DNA from: Lachnospiraceae bacterium
Lineage (GTDB): Bacteria; Bacillota; Clostridia; Lachnospirales; Lachnospiraceae
Assembly: GCA_014804645.1 (NCBI GenBank)
Contig: JAAUZI010000049.1
Location: forward strand, 101,217-165,216
Direction of reading: 5' to 3'
Length of the DNA: 64,000 bases
The notes beneath the pieces were generated by a model. The model was not told the origin of the DNA. It worked only from the letters and a program-made list of their open reading frames with translations, and searched no databases. Positions 1 through 8,414 of the stretch are shown in pieces. The stretch's first letter is position 1; every line of letters starts with the position of its first letter. The translations under genes were made by a program, and so were the position numbers.

Positions 1-1
1 G

Positions 2-274
2 GAGATTAACTATATTAAAATGGACATAGAGGGTGCGGAAAAAGCGGCTCTGGAGGGAGCGGCCGGGATGCTGGAGAGGTGCGAGAATATACGGTGTGCA
101 ATCTGTTCCTACCACTGCAGGGAGGACGAGGAGAGTATTCGCCGTACTCTGGAATCCCATGGATTCACAACGGACACCTCCAGGGGATATATGTGTCCGA
201 ACTGGACGCTGGAGGCCTATCTGGAGGCTCAGCTGAGGAGAGGAATCGTGTTTGGCAGAAAGAGCCGGGCGTGA
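2..274 (+). CDS. FkbM-family methyltransferase, C-terminal fragment
   Basis: Only the last 90 residues are present; the gene enters from the left edge and is open from base 2. The fragment begins with an INYIKMDIEGAE block, which is the hallmark of FkbM-type SAM-dependent methyltransferases (the D-x-E-G-x-E signature near the end of the Rossmann core), and ends with about 65 residues of C-terminal helix and strand. FkbM enzymes typically O-methylate sugars or polyketides. Beside sugar-nucleotide genes, methylation of a surface glycan is a reasonable inference. The substrate cannot be read from this piece. A hairpin without a T run (326-346) lies between it and the next gene, so cotranscription is possible. 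Confidence 0.75.
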   Translation, partial: EINYIKMDIEGAEKAALEGAAGMLERCENIRCAICSYHCREDEESIRRTLESHGFTTDTSRGYMCPNWTLEAYLEAQLRRGIVFGRKSRA

Positions 275-371
275 CATTCCTCGCGCTTTACAAGCTATTC
301 TATCAATGATAAAATAAAGTGGATATCGCTGCAGCGAAAGCAGCGACAATGTTCCACGGAGGGAGACGGCG

Positions 372-1037
372 ATGAATTTTGAGCTGACGGCATCAATGAT
401 GTGTGCCAATTACGGCAATCTGGAGCAGGAGGTCAAGGCTCTGGAAGCGGGAGGGATAGATTCTTTTCACATAGATATTATGGACGGGCGGTATGTGCCG
501 AATTTTGCCATGTCATTGAATGATATGGCCTATATCGCGTCGGCGACTCAAAAGCCTCTGGACGTACATCTGATGATTGAGCATCCCAACAACAATATCC
601 ATATTTTTTTGAAAAAGCTCAGAAGGGGGGACACGGTGTATATCCATCCCGAGGCGGAGTATCATCCATCCACCACCTTGCAGAAAATCATAGACGCAGG
701 TATGGTCCCGGGCATTGCCATCAATCCGGGCACCAGTATTGAGACTGTATATGAGATGCTGCGCATAGTGAAAAAAGTGCTGGTAATGTCTGTGAACCCA
801 GGAAGCGCGGGTCAGATGTTTCTGCCCTATGTGGGAAAGAAAATAGACAGACTTTTGCAGATGAAGGACGAGATGAAGTTCAAAGTGTACTGGGATGGAG
901 CCTGCAGTATGGACAGGATCACTCAGTTTGCCCCCAAGGGCGTGGACGGGTTCGTACTGGGAACGACGCTGCTGTTCGGAAAGAACAGACCTTACGGAGA
1001 TATTTTAAGCGAGATCAGGCGGGAAGAGGTAGATTGA
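372..1037 (+). CDS. Ribulose-phosphate 3-epimerase family protein
   Basis: This 221-residue protein is a complete TIM-barrel of the ribulose-5-phosphate/allulose-6-phosphate 3-epimerase family. The N-terminal SMMCANYGNLEQEV, the FHIDIMDGRYVPNFAM block (metal-binding His and Asp), DVHLMIEHP, VMSVNPGSAGQMF and the C-terminal phosphate-binding region WDGACSMDRI / VDGFVLGTTLLF are in the expected order. The serine-methionine-methionine start and overall style resemble allulose-6-phosphate epimerases as much as housekeeping Rpe. The ribosome binding site GGAGGGAG precedes the ATG. It sits upstream of a cytidylyltransferase and a sugar-alcohol-type dehydrogenase, so it may supply a pentulose phosphate for a nucleotide-activated sugar alcohol. 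That role is inferred from context. Confidence 0.85.
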   Translation: MNFELTASMMCANYGNLEQEVKALEAGGIDSFHIDIMDGRYVPNFAMSLNDMAYIASATQKPLDVHLMIEHPNNNIHIFLKKLRRGDTVYIHPEAEYHPSTTLQKIIDAGMVPGIAINPGTSIETVYEMLRIVKKVLVMSVNPGSAGQMFLPYVGKKIDRLLQMKDEMKFKVYWDGACSMDRITQFAPKGVDGFVLGTTLLFGKNRPYGDILSEIRREEVD

Positions 1038-1071
1038 AAAATCTAAGATATTTCAATTTTCTATTTGAGCA

Positions 1072-1096
1072 ATATCGCAGACACAGTCTGCGATAT
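1072..1096 (+). repeat. Perfect 11-bp inverted repeat upstream of the cytidylyltransferase
   Basis: ATATCGCAGAC and GTCTGCGATAT flank an ACA loop with no mismatch. The hairpin ends just before the GGGGA ribosome binding site of the next gene and has no T run, so it is not a standard terminator. It could be an RNA-processing or mRNA-stability element, or an operator dyad. Confidence 0.6.
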
Positions 1097-1110
1097 GCAT
1101 GGGGATTAGT

Positions 1111-1818
1111 ATGAACACAGCATTGATTTTGTCCGGCGGGACCGGCAGCAGGATGGGGCTGGATACCCCTAAGCAATATCTGGAGGTGGGGGGCAGGATT
1201 CTGCTGGAATACTGTCTGCTGACGCTGGCGGAGAGCGAGCACATAGACGCTGTGCAGATCGTGGCCGATCAGGAGTGGCATGACGTGGCCGGGGAATGTG
1301 TGGCACGGGCGGGTCTTAGCGATAAATTCAGAGGTTTTTCCAGACCGGGAACAAATCGGCAGCAATCGATTTTAAGCGGTCTGGAGGATATTTCCCGATA
1401 CGCAGAGGCCGAGGCGGCGGTAATCGTCCATGACGCGGCCAGGCCCTCAGTCACCAGGGGAATGCTGGAGCGCAGTCTGGAGGCCCTCAAAGGGCACGAT
1501 GGGGTGCTGCCGGTGCTGCCCATGAAGGACACGGTCTACTACAGCGAGACGGGGCGGAAGGTGGATCGGCTGCTTAAGAGAGAGTGTATTTATGCGGGGC
1601 AGGCCCCGGAGACGTTTCGGCTGGGAGTTTATCTGGAGGCCAACCGGGCGCTGCTGCCGGAGCGGATTCTGGAGATCAACGGCTCCACGGAACCGGCGAT
1701 CTTGGCGGGACTGGATATCGCCATGATCCCCGGGGAGGAGTGCAACTACAAGATCACGACGATGGATGATCTGCGACGTTTTGAGCGGGAACTGGAGAAT
1801 GTGAAAAGGGATATATAA
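1111..1818 (+). CDS. IspD/TarI-like sugar-alcohol-phosphate cytidylyltransferase
   Basis: A 235-residue nucleotidyltransferase of the IspD/TarI family, transferring CMP from CTP to a polyol phosphate. The N-terminal CTP-binding loop SGGTGSRMG followed by PKQY is intact, as are the HDAARPSVT block and the C-terminal D-x-E-x-A region (LAGLDIAMIPGEECNYKITT). The start is taken at 1111, preceded by GGGGA at seven bases; an ATG at 1099 in the same frame has no ribosome binding site. The gene ends in TAA directly abutting the ATG of the dehydrogenase. That arrangement is the classic TarI-TarJ (ribitol-5-phosphate) pairing and argues against a housekeeping MEP-pathway ispD. Substrate assignment is inference. 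Confidence 0.82.
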   Translation: MNTALILSGGTGSRMGLDTPKQYLEVGGRILLEYCLLTLAESEHIDAVQIVADQEWHDVAGECVARAGLSDKFRGFSRPGTNRQQSILSGLEDISRYAEAEAAVIVHDAARPSVTRGMLERSLEALKGHDGVLPVLPMKDTVYYSETGRKVDRLLKRECIYAGQAPETFRLGVYLEANRALLPERILEINGSTEPAILAGLDIAMIPGEECNYKITTMDDLRRFERELENVKRDI

Positions 1819-2865
1819 ATGAAAGCATATGTATTACACGGAATAAACGATTTGCGCATGGAGGAGAGGGCTGTGCCCGAGCCGGGTCCGGGCCAGGTGC
1901 TTGTGCAGGTGAAAGCCGCCGGTATCTGCGGTTCGGATATACCCAGAATATTTCGGACGGGAACGTATTCGTTTCCCACCATTCCGGGACATGAGTTTTC
2001 CGGTGTGGTGGCGGCCATGGGGCCCGGGGTCCCGTCGGAGTGGACAGGCAAAAGAGTGGGGATTTTTCCTCTGATACCCTGCCGGGAGTGTGCCCCCTGC
2101 CGCCAAAAACACTATGAGCTGTGCAGGAGCTACAGTTATCTGGGGTCCCGGACGGACGGAGGCTTTGCGGAATACGCGCTGGCGCCCTGGGAGAGTCTGA
2201 TCGAGCTGCCGGAGGGCGTCAGCTTTGGGGCTGCCGCCATGCTGGAGCCTATGGCGGTGGCGGTTCACGCCCTGCGCCGGGCACAGGTGAGTCCAGGCAA
2301 AACGGTGGCAGTGTACGGGCAGGGAACCATAGGGCTGTTGCTGTCCATGTTCCTCAGAGAGTCCGGTATAGAGCGGGTACTGGCCATCGGAAACAAGGCC
2401 CAGCAGAGAAGGTCGGCCCTGGATATGGGCATAGCCGAGGAGGATTTCTGCGATACCAGAACCCAGGAAATGGGCCCCTGGTTGGCGGAGAAGACAGGCG
2501 GAGCAGGTGTGGACGTCTTTTTTGAATGCATTGGCAGGAACGAAACTATAGGAGCCGCCATAGATCTGACCGCCCCCATGGGCACGACAGTGCTTGTGGG
2601 AAATCCCAGCGGGGACGTGTGCCTGGACAAGGCAGTGTACTGGAAAATCCTGAGAAACCAGCTGACTGTCATGGGTTGCTGGAACTCCTCTTTCACCCAG
2701 GAGGAGACCGACGACTGGCACTATGTGCTGGAGCGGCTGGCCGGAGGGCGAATACAGCCGGAGCGCCTGATCACACATCTGCTCCCCTTTGAGCGGCTGC
2801 CGCAGGGGTTGGAGATCATGCGGGACAAGAGCGAGGAGTATGTGAAGGTGATGACGAAGTTATAA
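1819..2865 (+). CDS. Zinc-dependent alcohol dehydrogenase (polyol-phosphate dehydrogenase/TarJ-like)
   Basis: A 348-residue medium-chain dehydrogenase. It has the catalytic zinc region GICGSDIPR, the GHEFSGVV block with its His-Glu pair, the four-cysteine structural zinc loop (CRECAPCRQKHYELC) and the Rossmann motif VYGQGTIGLLL. The overall type resembles galactitol-1-phosphate and L-iditol dehydrogenases. It starts immediately after the stop codon of the cytidylyltransferase, so the two are translationally coupled. In the neighbouring context it could reduce ribulose 5-phosphate to ribitol 5-phosphate, giving CDP-ribitol with the preceding enzyme; that is inferred from gene order. The sequence shows no truncation. 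Confidence 0.85.
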   Translation: MKAYVLHGINDLRMEERAVPEPGPGQVLVQVKAAGICGSDIPRIFRTGTYSFPTIPGHEFSGVVAAMGPGVPSEWTGKRVGIFPLIPCRECAPCRQKHYELCRSYSYLGSRTDGGFAEYALAPWESLIELPEGVSFGAAAMLEPMAVAVHALRRAQVSPGKTVAVYGQGTIGLLLSMFLRESGIERVLAIGNKAQQRRSALDMGIAEEDFCDTRTQEMGPWLAEKTGGAGVDVFFECIGRNETIGAAIDLTAPMGTTVLVGNPSGDVCLDKAVYWKILRNQLTVMGCWNSSFTQEETDDWHYVLERLAGGRIQPERLITHLLPFERLPQGLEIMRDKSEEYVKVMTKL

Positions 2866-2879
2866 GTGTAATTAGGGAG

Positions 2880-2907
2880 TAAGTATATGGTCGTTTTGTG
2901 CCGATAA
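2880..2907 (+). promoter_or_regulatory. Sigma-28 (SigD/FliA) promoter of the flagellin gene
   Basis: TAAG at 2880-2883 is separated by 16 bases from a perfect GCCGATAA at 2900-2907. This matches the sigma-28 consensus of TAAA, 14-16 bases and GCCGATA(A/T), and lies 70 bases upstream of a flagellin gene, where such a promoter is expected. A leader of about 60 bases with AAGGAGG follows. Confidence 0.88.
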
Positions 2908-2976
2908 CCATTTGGGTAATGATTCCTAAGCAGGGAAACTGTAGGAGAGAACTGTATACTTCAAGGAGGAAGTGAC

Positions 2977-4449
2977 ATGATTATACAGCACAATCTGGCG
3001 GCGATGAACGCCAATAGAATGTATTTGGGCACCAGTCGGAAACAGACAAAGCGCTCGGAGCGTCTCTCGTCCGGATACCGGATAAACCGGGCGGCGGATG
3101 ATGCGGCGGGATTGGCTATTTCCGAGAAGATGAGAAGGCAGATCAGAGGTCTGTCCCAGGCGGTGAACAATGCGCAGGACGGCATTTCCATGGTGCAGAT
3201 AGCGGACGGGGCCATGGCGGAGGTGCAGGACATGCTTCACCGCGGTACGGAGCTCAGCGTCAAAGCTGCAAACGGAACTCTGCAGGATGAGGACCGCTCC
3301 TATATCCAGCGGGAGATCGCGCAGATAAAGGAGGAGATCGACAAAATCTCCGACAGAACTACTTTCAACAAGATATGGGTGCTGAAGGGAAAAGACGTGC
3401 CCAAGCCGGAGGGAAATACGGAAGTGATTATCGCTGGTGGTCTGCCGACATGGGTGAAACTGGGATCGACGACTGGGGTTATGTCGGAGGTATACACGAC
3501 TACGCAGAACTATGAGAGTACGACCACGGATCCCAATGACGGCAGCACCACGACGACGCAGGGGCAGGAGAACATCGATCACGAGGCGGCCACGCTGGAT
3601 TTCTCCAAGTTTACCGGTTCAGCCGCGCAACTGAAGGAGCTGGAGAACAACGGATTTCACACGACTTGCTGTACCTGTACCAACCATTACAGCGTCAAGT
3701 TTACAATGGGAACCACCAGCAGTATGGAGCAGAGCGGAAGTCACTATATCTACAATGTGGGCATCGGAGACGTAAAAGACGCTGATGAGCTGTTGAACCG
3801 TATTGTGAAGGCGATGGATAACGGCTATCCGCAGAGCCATTATACCAAGCTGGCAGTGGATACAGCGAGCAAGAAACTAATCATATATGACGATAGATCC
3901 AGGGATACAGACCCCATTCCATCGGCAGCCGATACTACCATCACGTGGTCTGGATGGAGCAATCCATATTTTGACACAAGAGCGGGCGGCGATTATGGAA
4001 AATTCGCTCCCGGAACGGCCTACTCCAAGGACGACGTCGACAAGCTCGCCAAGGTGGATTTGGTGATCCTGCAGGTCGGCACGGAAATGGGCCATGAGAT
4101 TGGCATAGAACTGCCCTCTATCTCTGCCAGCAGCCTTAAGATCCAGGATGTGGATCTCAGCACCCAGAGCGGGGCTAAAGAGGCCATTGCGGCTTTTGAG
4201 AAAGCGCTGAAGTATGTCAGCGAGGAGAGAAGCAGGATGGGCGCGTACCAGAATCGCCTGGAACACACCATCAACAACTTGAACAATGTGATCGAGAACA
4301 CCCAGGCATCGGAGTCCGCCATCCGCGATACAGACATGGCGCAGCTTATGGTGGAATATGCCAACGGAAACATTCTGGCACAGGCGGGGATGGCTATGCT
4401 GTCTCAGGCCAATATGAAAAATGAGGGCGTCTTGGCTCTGCTGAGATGA
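2977..4449 (+). CDS. Flagellin with a cysteine-containing variable domain
   Basis: A 490-residue filament protein. The conserved D0/D1 ends are unmistakable: N-terminal MIIQHNLAAMNANR through RLSSGYRINRAADDAAGLAIS and NNAQDGISMVQ, and the C-terminal NRLEHTINNLNNVIENTQASESAIRDTDMA region ending in QANMKNEGVLALLR. Residues from about 145 to 385 form a variable, surface-exposed domain. That domain holds a Cys-rich patch (TTCCTCTNHYS, cysteines 231, 232 and 234), unusual because flagellins generally lack cysteine. AAGGAGG lies seven bases before the ATG and a sigma-28 promoter is upstream. No export-chaperone or motor genes are nearby, so this is an isolated flagellin locus next to sugar-modification genes. 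Confidence 0.95.
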   Translation: MIIQHNLAAMNANRMYLGTSRKQTKRSERLSSGYRINRAADDAAGLAISEKMRRQIRGLSQAVNNAQDGISMVQIADGAMAEVQDMLHRGTELSVKAANGTLQDEDRSYIQREIAQIKEEIDKISDRTTFNKIWVLKGKDVPKPEGNTEVIIAGGLPTWVKLGSTTGVMSEVYTTTQNYESTTTDPNDGSTTTTQGQENIDHEAATLDFSKFTGSAAQLKELENNGFHTTCCTCTNHYSVKFTMGTTSSMEQSGSHYIYNVGIGDVKDADELLNRIVKAMDNGYPQSHYTKLAVDTASKKLIIYDDRSRDTDPIPSAADTTITWSGWSNPYFDTRAGGDYGKFAPGTAYSKDDVDKLAKVDLVILQVGTEMGHEIGIELPSISASSLKIQDVDLSTQSGAKEAIAAFEKALKYVSEERSRMGAYQNRLEHTINNLNNVIENTQASESAIRDTDMAQLMVEYANGNILAQAGMAMLSQANMKNEGVLALLR

Positions 4450-4465
4450 CCGGAAGGAGCGTGAA

Positions 4466-6034
4466 ATGAAATATACCAATCCAATTATCCCCGGATTTTA
4501 TCCGGACCCCAGCATCTGCAAGGCGGAGGGAAAATACTACATGGTATGCAGTTCTTTTCAGTATTTTCCGGGAGTGCCGCTGTTTGAGAGTGAGGACCTG
4601 GTCAACTGGAGTCAGATCGGACATGTGCTGACCCGGGAGAGCCAGCTGCCCCTTGCTGGGGCGGGCCATGACGGCGGTATCTATGCCCCCACGATACGTT
4701 ATCATGAAGGGCGTTTCTATATGGTGACCACCAACGTTACCAGCCTGGGGAATTTCTATGTGTGGACCGACGATATTTATGGAGAGTGGTCTGAGCCTAT
4801 CCGCGTGCAGCAGGGGGGGATCGATCCCTCTCTGTATTTTGAGGACGGAAAGACCTATTTTATGAGCAATGGGGACGACGATAAGGGGATATCCGGCGTA
4901 ACCCAGTGCGAGATCGATATTGAGACCGGCGCCAAGCTAAGCCCCTCCGTATGTATCTGGCAGGGAGCGGGGGGCCGATATCTGGAATCTCCCCACCTGT
5001 ATAAGATCAAGGAGCAGTACTATCTGATGGCGGCGGAGGGCGGCACAGAGTACGGCCATATGGTAGTCTACGCCAAAGGGCCGACCGTGAATGGACCTTT
5101 TACCAATTATCCCGGCAATCCGGTGCTGACCAACCGCAATCTCGGCGGTTATGTCATTCAGGGCTGCGGTCACGGGGATCTGGTGGAGGATGAGAGAGGC
5201 AATTATTGGATGGTGCACCTGGCGTTTAGGCAGATTCACCGGTGGATGCCTTTCCATATAACCGGGCGGGAAGTGAATCTGGTCCCGGTGACATTTGGGG
5301 AGGACGGCTGGTTTAGCGCAGGCGTGGGCGGCATTACCCCCACCCAGGTGGAGACGGACCGCATCGACGACAGCGTGGAGCAGCGTCTGAAGATGAGAGA
5401 CACCTTTGCCGATACCCGTGTGGGCGTGGACTGGTGTTTTCTGCGTAAGCCCCACATGGAAAATTATCTCATTCAAGAGAACGCATACAGGCTGTATCCC
5501 ACGGGACTGACTCTGGGAGAAAAGCAGGATTCCCCCACCTTTATAGCTATCCGCCAGCGGCAGATGGAGGGACATATCCGCTGCGGGGTAAGCGTCTCGG
5601 AGGGAGAGGCGGGCGTCAGCCTGTACATGAACCATGAACATCATTACGATCTGGCCGTGGAGCGGACGGAGGCTGCGGACGGTGCGGAGGGGACATGCCG
5701 CGTCAAACTTCGCAGCGTGGTGGGCGGTGTGGGCGTCAGCTTTGTGACGCAGGATTCTAACGTTCCCACAGATGCAGAGATCACGCTGCAGATTGAGCTG
5801 GAACCCACACAGTACAGCTTTTCGGCTGTGTTTGCCAAGGATGGTCAGGAGAAAAAATGTTCTCTGGGCAGTCTTCAGACCCGTTATCTCTCCTCAGAGG
5901 TTGCCTGTGGTTTCACGGGCGTTATGGTGGCTCTGTATGCTCAGGACGAGACTCTTCGCGGCAGGGGAGCGCAGCCCGCGACGTTCACAAATTTTGAGAT
6001 CGTCTACCATTCCGGAAACGCAATAAATGACTAA
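4466..6034 (+). CDS. Glycoside hydrolase family 43 (beta-xylosidase/alpha-L-arabinofuranosidase type)
   Basis: A 522-residue cytoplasmic enzyme without a signal peptide. The five-bladed GH43 propeller opens with NPIIPGFYPDPSIC; Asp14 is the predicted general base, Asp120 in GGIDPSLYF the pKa modulator and Glu174 in YLESPHLYK the general acid. GGIYAPTIRY is also typical. Residues from about 320 to 520 form the C-terminal beta-sandwich found in XynB-like beta-xylosidases. The lack of a signal peptide fits hydrolysis of imported xylo- or arabino-oligosaccharides. GGAAGGAG precedes the ATG, and the gene follows flagellin by only 16 bases with no terminator, so flagellin transcripts may read through. 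Confidence 0.9.
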   Translation: MKYTNPIIPGFYPDPSICKAEGKYYMVCSSFQYFPGVPLFESEDLVNWSQIGHVLTRESQLPLAGAGHDGGIYAPTIRYHEGRFYMVTTNVTSLGNFYVWTDDIYGEWSEPIRVQQGGIDPSLYFEDGKTYFMSNGDDDKGISGVTQCEIDIETGAKLSPSVCIWQGAGGRYLESPHLYKIKEQYYLMAAEGGTEYGHMVVYAKGPTVNGPFTNYPGNPVLTNRNLGGYVIQGCGHGDLVEDERGNYWMVHLAFRQIHRWMPFHITGREVNLVPVTFGEDGWFSAGVGGITPTQVETDRIDDSVEQRLKMRDTFADTRVGVDWCFLRKPHMENYLIQENAYRLYPTGLTLGEKQDSPTFIAIRQRQMEGHIRCGVSVSEGEAGVSLYMNHEHHYDLAVERTEAADGAEGTCRVKLRSVVGGVGVSFVTQDSNVPTDAEITLQIELEPTQYSFSAVFAKDGQEKKCSLGSLQTRYLSSEVACGFTGVMVALYAQDETLRGRGAQPATFTNFEIVYHSGNAIND

Positions 6035-6059
6035 AAGATAGCATAATCTGGCAAGAAAT

Positions 6060-6073
6060 GAGAAACGTTTTCT
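6060..6073 (+). promoter_or_regulatory. Possible LacI/CcpA-type operator upstream of the GH3 gene
   Basis: GAGAAACGTTTTCT is a near-palindrome with a central CG, the general shape of LacI-family and catabolite-control (cre) operators. It lies about 95 bases before the GH3 start, in an intergenic stretch that also holds a small GCCCTAATAGGGC hairpin. It deviates from the cre consensus, so this is only a candidate. Confidence 0.3.
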
Positions 6074-6155
6074 GGTACACTACAATTAAAAGATGTAATA
6101 TTATGCCCTAATAGGGCAGGAATCACAGCATTTTACAGAGATGGAGGAAACGATC

Positions 6156-8294
6156 TTGAGAGACAGAGCAAGCGCAAGAAAAAGAGCACAGGAGCTGGTG
6201 AGCCAGATGACCCTGGAGGAGAAGGCATCGCAGCTTAGGTATGATGCACCTGCTATCCCTCGTTTGAATATTCCCGCATACAACTGGTGGAATGAGGGCC
6301 TGCATGGCGTTGCCCGCGCGGGCGTGGCGACCAGCTTTCCCCAGGCTATCGGCATGGCGGCGGCTTTCGATACGGAGCTGATGGGCCAGGTGGGTCAGGT
6401 GATCGGCGTGGAGGGCCGGGCCAAGTACAACGCATACAGCGCTCAGGAGGACAGGGACATATACAAGGGGCTGACATTCTGGTCCCCCAATGTGAATATA
6501 TTCCGCGACCCCAGGTGGGGCAGAGGCCATGAGACCTACGGCGAGGATCCCTATCTGACAGGAGAACTGGGCAAGGCTTTCGTGGAGGGTCTGCAGGGGG
6601 ACGGCGAAGTGATGCAGGCAGCGGCATGTGCCAAGCATTTCGCAGTTCATTCCGGGCCGGAGGCCGTCCGGCACCAGTTTGACGCGAAGGCGTCCCAAAA
6701 GGATATGCGGGAGACTTATCTGCCCGCCTTTGAAAAGCTGGTAAAGGAAGCGGGCGTGGAGGCCGTCATGGGTGCTTACAACCGCACCAACGGGGAACCC
6801 TGCTGCGGCAGCAAGACCCTGATGCAGGATATTCTGCGAGGCGAGTGGGGCTTTGAGGGCCACTATGTATCTGACTGTTGGGCGATTCGCGATTTCCATG
6901 AGCATCACATGGTGACGGACACAGCGGAGGAGTCTGCCGCCATGGCGCTGAAGGCCGGGTGCGACGTGAACTGCGGCAACACCTATCTGCATATGATGAA
7001 GGCCTATCAGGACGGTCTGGTGACGGAGGAGGAGATCACGCTGGCAGCAGAGAGGCTGTTCACCACCCGGTTCCTGTTGGGATTATTTGACGAGACGGAA
7101 TATGACAAGATCGGATATGATAAAATAGAGTGCAAAGAGCATCTGGCGCTGGCTGACAGGGCCACGGCGGAGGGCGTTGTACTGCTGAAGAACAACGGCA
7201 TATTGCCGCTGAAGAAGGAGCAGCTGAAGGCCATCGGCGTGGTGGGACCCAACGCCAACAGCCGTGCGGCGCTGGTGGGCAACTACCACGGAACCTCCTC
7301 CCGGTATATCACGGTCCTGGAGGGTATCCAGGACGCAGTGGGTGACGATGTGAGAGTTTATTACTCTGAGGGCTGTCACCTGTTTAAGGATAAGACGGAG
7401 GGCCTGGGCCGCAGACATGACCGCATCACCGAGGCCGTCAGCGTGGCTCTGAGCAGTGATGTAGTGATCTTATGCGTGGGCCTGGATGAGACGCTGGAGG
7501 GCGAGGAGGGCGATACCGGCAACAGCTACGCCTCAGGCGACAAGGTGGATTTGCTGCTGCCCCAGCCCCAGAGGGAATTGGTTGAGGCGGTGCTGAAAGT
7601 GGGTAAACCCACCATTGTGCTGAATATGACCGGAAGCGCTATGGATTTGCGCGTGGAGCAGGAGCAGGCAGAGGCCGTGATGCAGCTGTGGTATCCCGGC
7701 GCAAGAGGCGGCAAGGTAGTGGCACAGCTGCTGTTTGGCGAGTTGTCTCCCTCAGGGAAACTGCCGATAACTTTCTATAACAACACCGAGGCGCTGCCCG
7801 CTTTTGAGGATTATTCCATGAAGGGCAGAACCTATCGCTACATAGAATCCGAGCCGCTGTATCCTTTCGGCTATGGATTGACCTACGGGGATGTGACGGT
7901 ATCCGCTGTGAGCTGCTCAGGCAGTCCGGCGACAAGCGGCGGGGAGATCACTTTGGACAACTCCGATGCCTTTAAGCTGCATGTGAAATTGACCAATAAG
8001 GGAGAGACATCCACCGGAGAGGTGGTACAGGTCTATATCAGGGCGGAGGACGCACCTGACGCTACTCCCGCGGCGAAGCTGTGCGGGTTCGCTCGGGCAC
8101 AGGTGGAGGCGGGCGGCGAGGCGTCCGTAACCATACCTGTCGGCGCAGACGCCTTCACTGTGGTGAATGAGGCCGGTGAGAGACTGGTGGAGGGCAGAAC
8201 CTTTACCGTCAGCGTGGGCTTAGGCCAGCCGGATGCCCGCACTCGGGCCTTGACGGGCAAGGAGTGTATCACCTTTACTGTGAAACTGGCATAG
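6156..8294 (+). CDS. Glycoside hydrolase family 3 (beta-xylosidase/beta-glucosidase type)
   Basis: A GH3 enzyme of about 712 residues, without signal peptide. The N-terminal barrel carries the substrate-binding KHFAVHSGPE motif and the nucleophile region HYVSDCWAI, whose Asp is the predicted catalytic nucleophile. The C-terminal alpha/beta sandwich follows (IGVVGPNAN, EEGDTGNSY), and the protein ends in a fibronectin type III-like domain. The MTLEEKASQLRYDAPAIPRL N-terminus resembles bacterial beta-xylosidases. The start is placed at the TTG at 6156 because GGAGG lies eight bases upstream. An in-frame ATG at 6141 would add five residues but has no visible ribosome binding site. With its GH43 and GH2 neighbours it forms a hemicellulose-oligosaccharide utilisation set. 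Confidence 0.9.
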   Translation: MRDRASARKRAQELVSQMTLEEKASQLRYDAPAIPRLNIPAYNWWNEGLHGVARAGVATSFPQAIGMAAAFDTELMGQVGQVIGVEGRAKYNAYSAQEDRDIYKGLTFWSPNVNIFRDPRWGRGHETYGEDPYLTGELGKAFVEGLQGDGEVMQAAACAKHFAVHSGPEAVRHQFDAKASQKDMRETYLPAFEKLVKEAGVEAVMGAYNRTNGEPCCGSKTLMQDILRGEWGFEGHYVSDCWAIRDFHEHHMVTDTAEESAAMALKAGCDVNCGNTYLHMMKAYQDGLVTEEEITLAAERLFTTRFLLGLFDETEYDKIGYDKIECKEHLALADRATAEGVVLLKNNGILPLKKEQLKAIGVVGPNANSRAALVGNYHGTSSRYITVLEGIQDAVGDDVRVYYSEGCHLFKDKTEGLGRRHDRITEAVSVALSSDVVILCVGLDETLEGEEGDTGNSYASGDKVDLLLPQPQRELVEAVLKVGKPTIVLNMTGSAMDLRVEQEQAEAVMQLWYPGARGGKVVAQLLFGELSPSGKLPITFYNNTEALPAFEDYSMKGRTYRYIESEPLYPFGYGLTYGDVTVSAVSCSGSPATSGGEITLDNSDAFKLHVKLTNKGETSTGEVVQVYIRAEDAPDATPAAKLCGFARAQVEAGGEASVTIPVGADAFTVVNEAGERLVEGRTFTVSVGLGQPDARTRALTGKECITFTVKLA

Positions 8295-8333
8295 GGCGGC
8301 GAGCGGAATACAGGAATATAGCAGATAGAACAG

Positions 8334-8367
8334 AGCTGCCGTCTGAGCGATCAGGCGGCAGCTTTTT
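8334..8367 (+). terminator. Rho-independent terminator after the GH3 gene
   Basis: AGCTGCCGTCTG pairs with CAGGCGGCAGCT across a six-base loop, with one G-T pair, and is followed by a run of five T. It separates the GH3 gene from the GH2 gene. Confidence 0.85.
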
Positions 8368-8414
8368 CAGGCGCTTGCGGGCAAAGTCCTGTAATGGCAG
8401 AGAGGAAAAGAGAG

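Noticed and set aside
2977..4449. A flagellinolysin-type protease domain in flagellin
   Set aside because: The central domain has no HExxH metallopeptidase motif.
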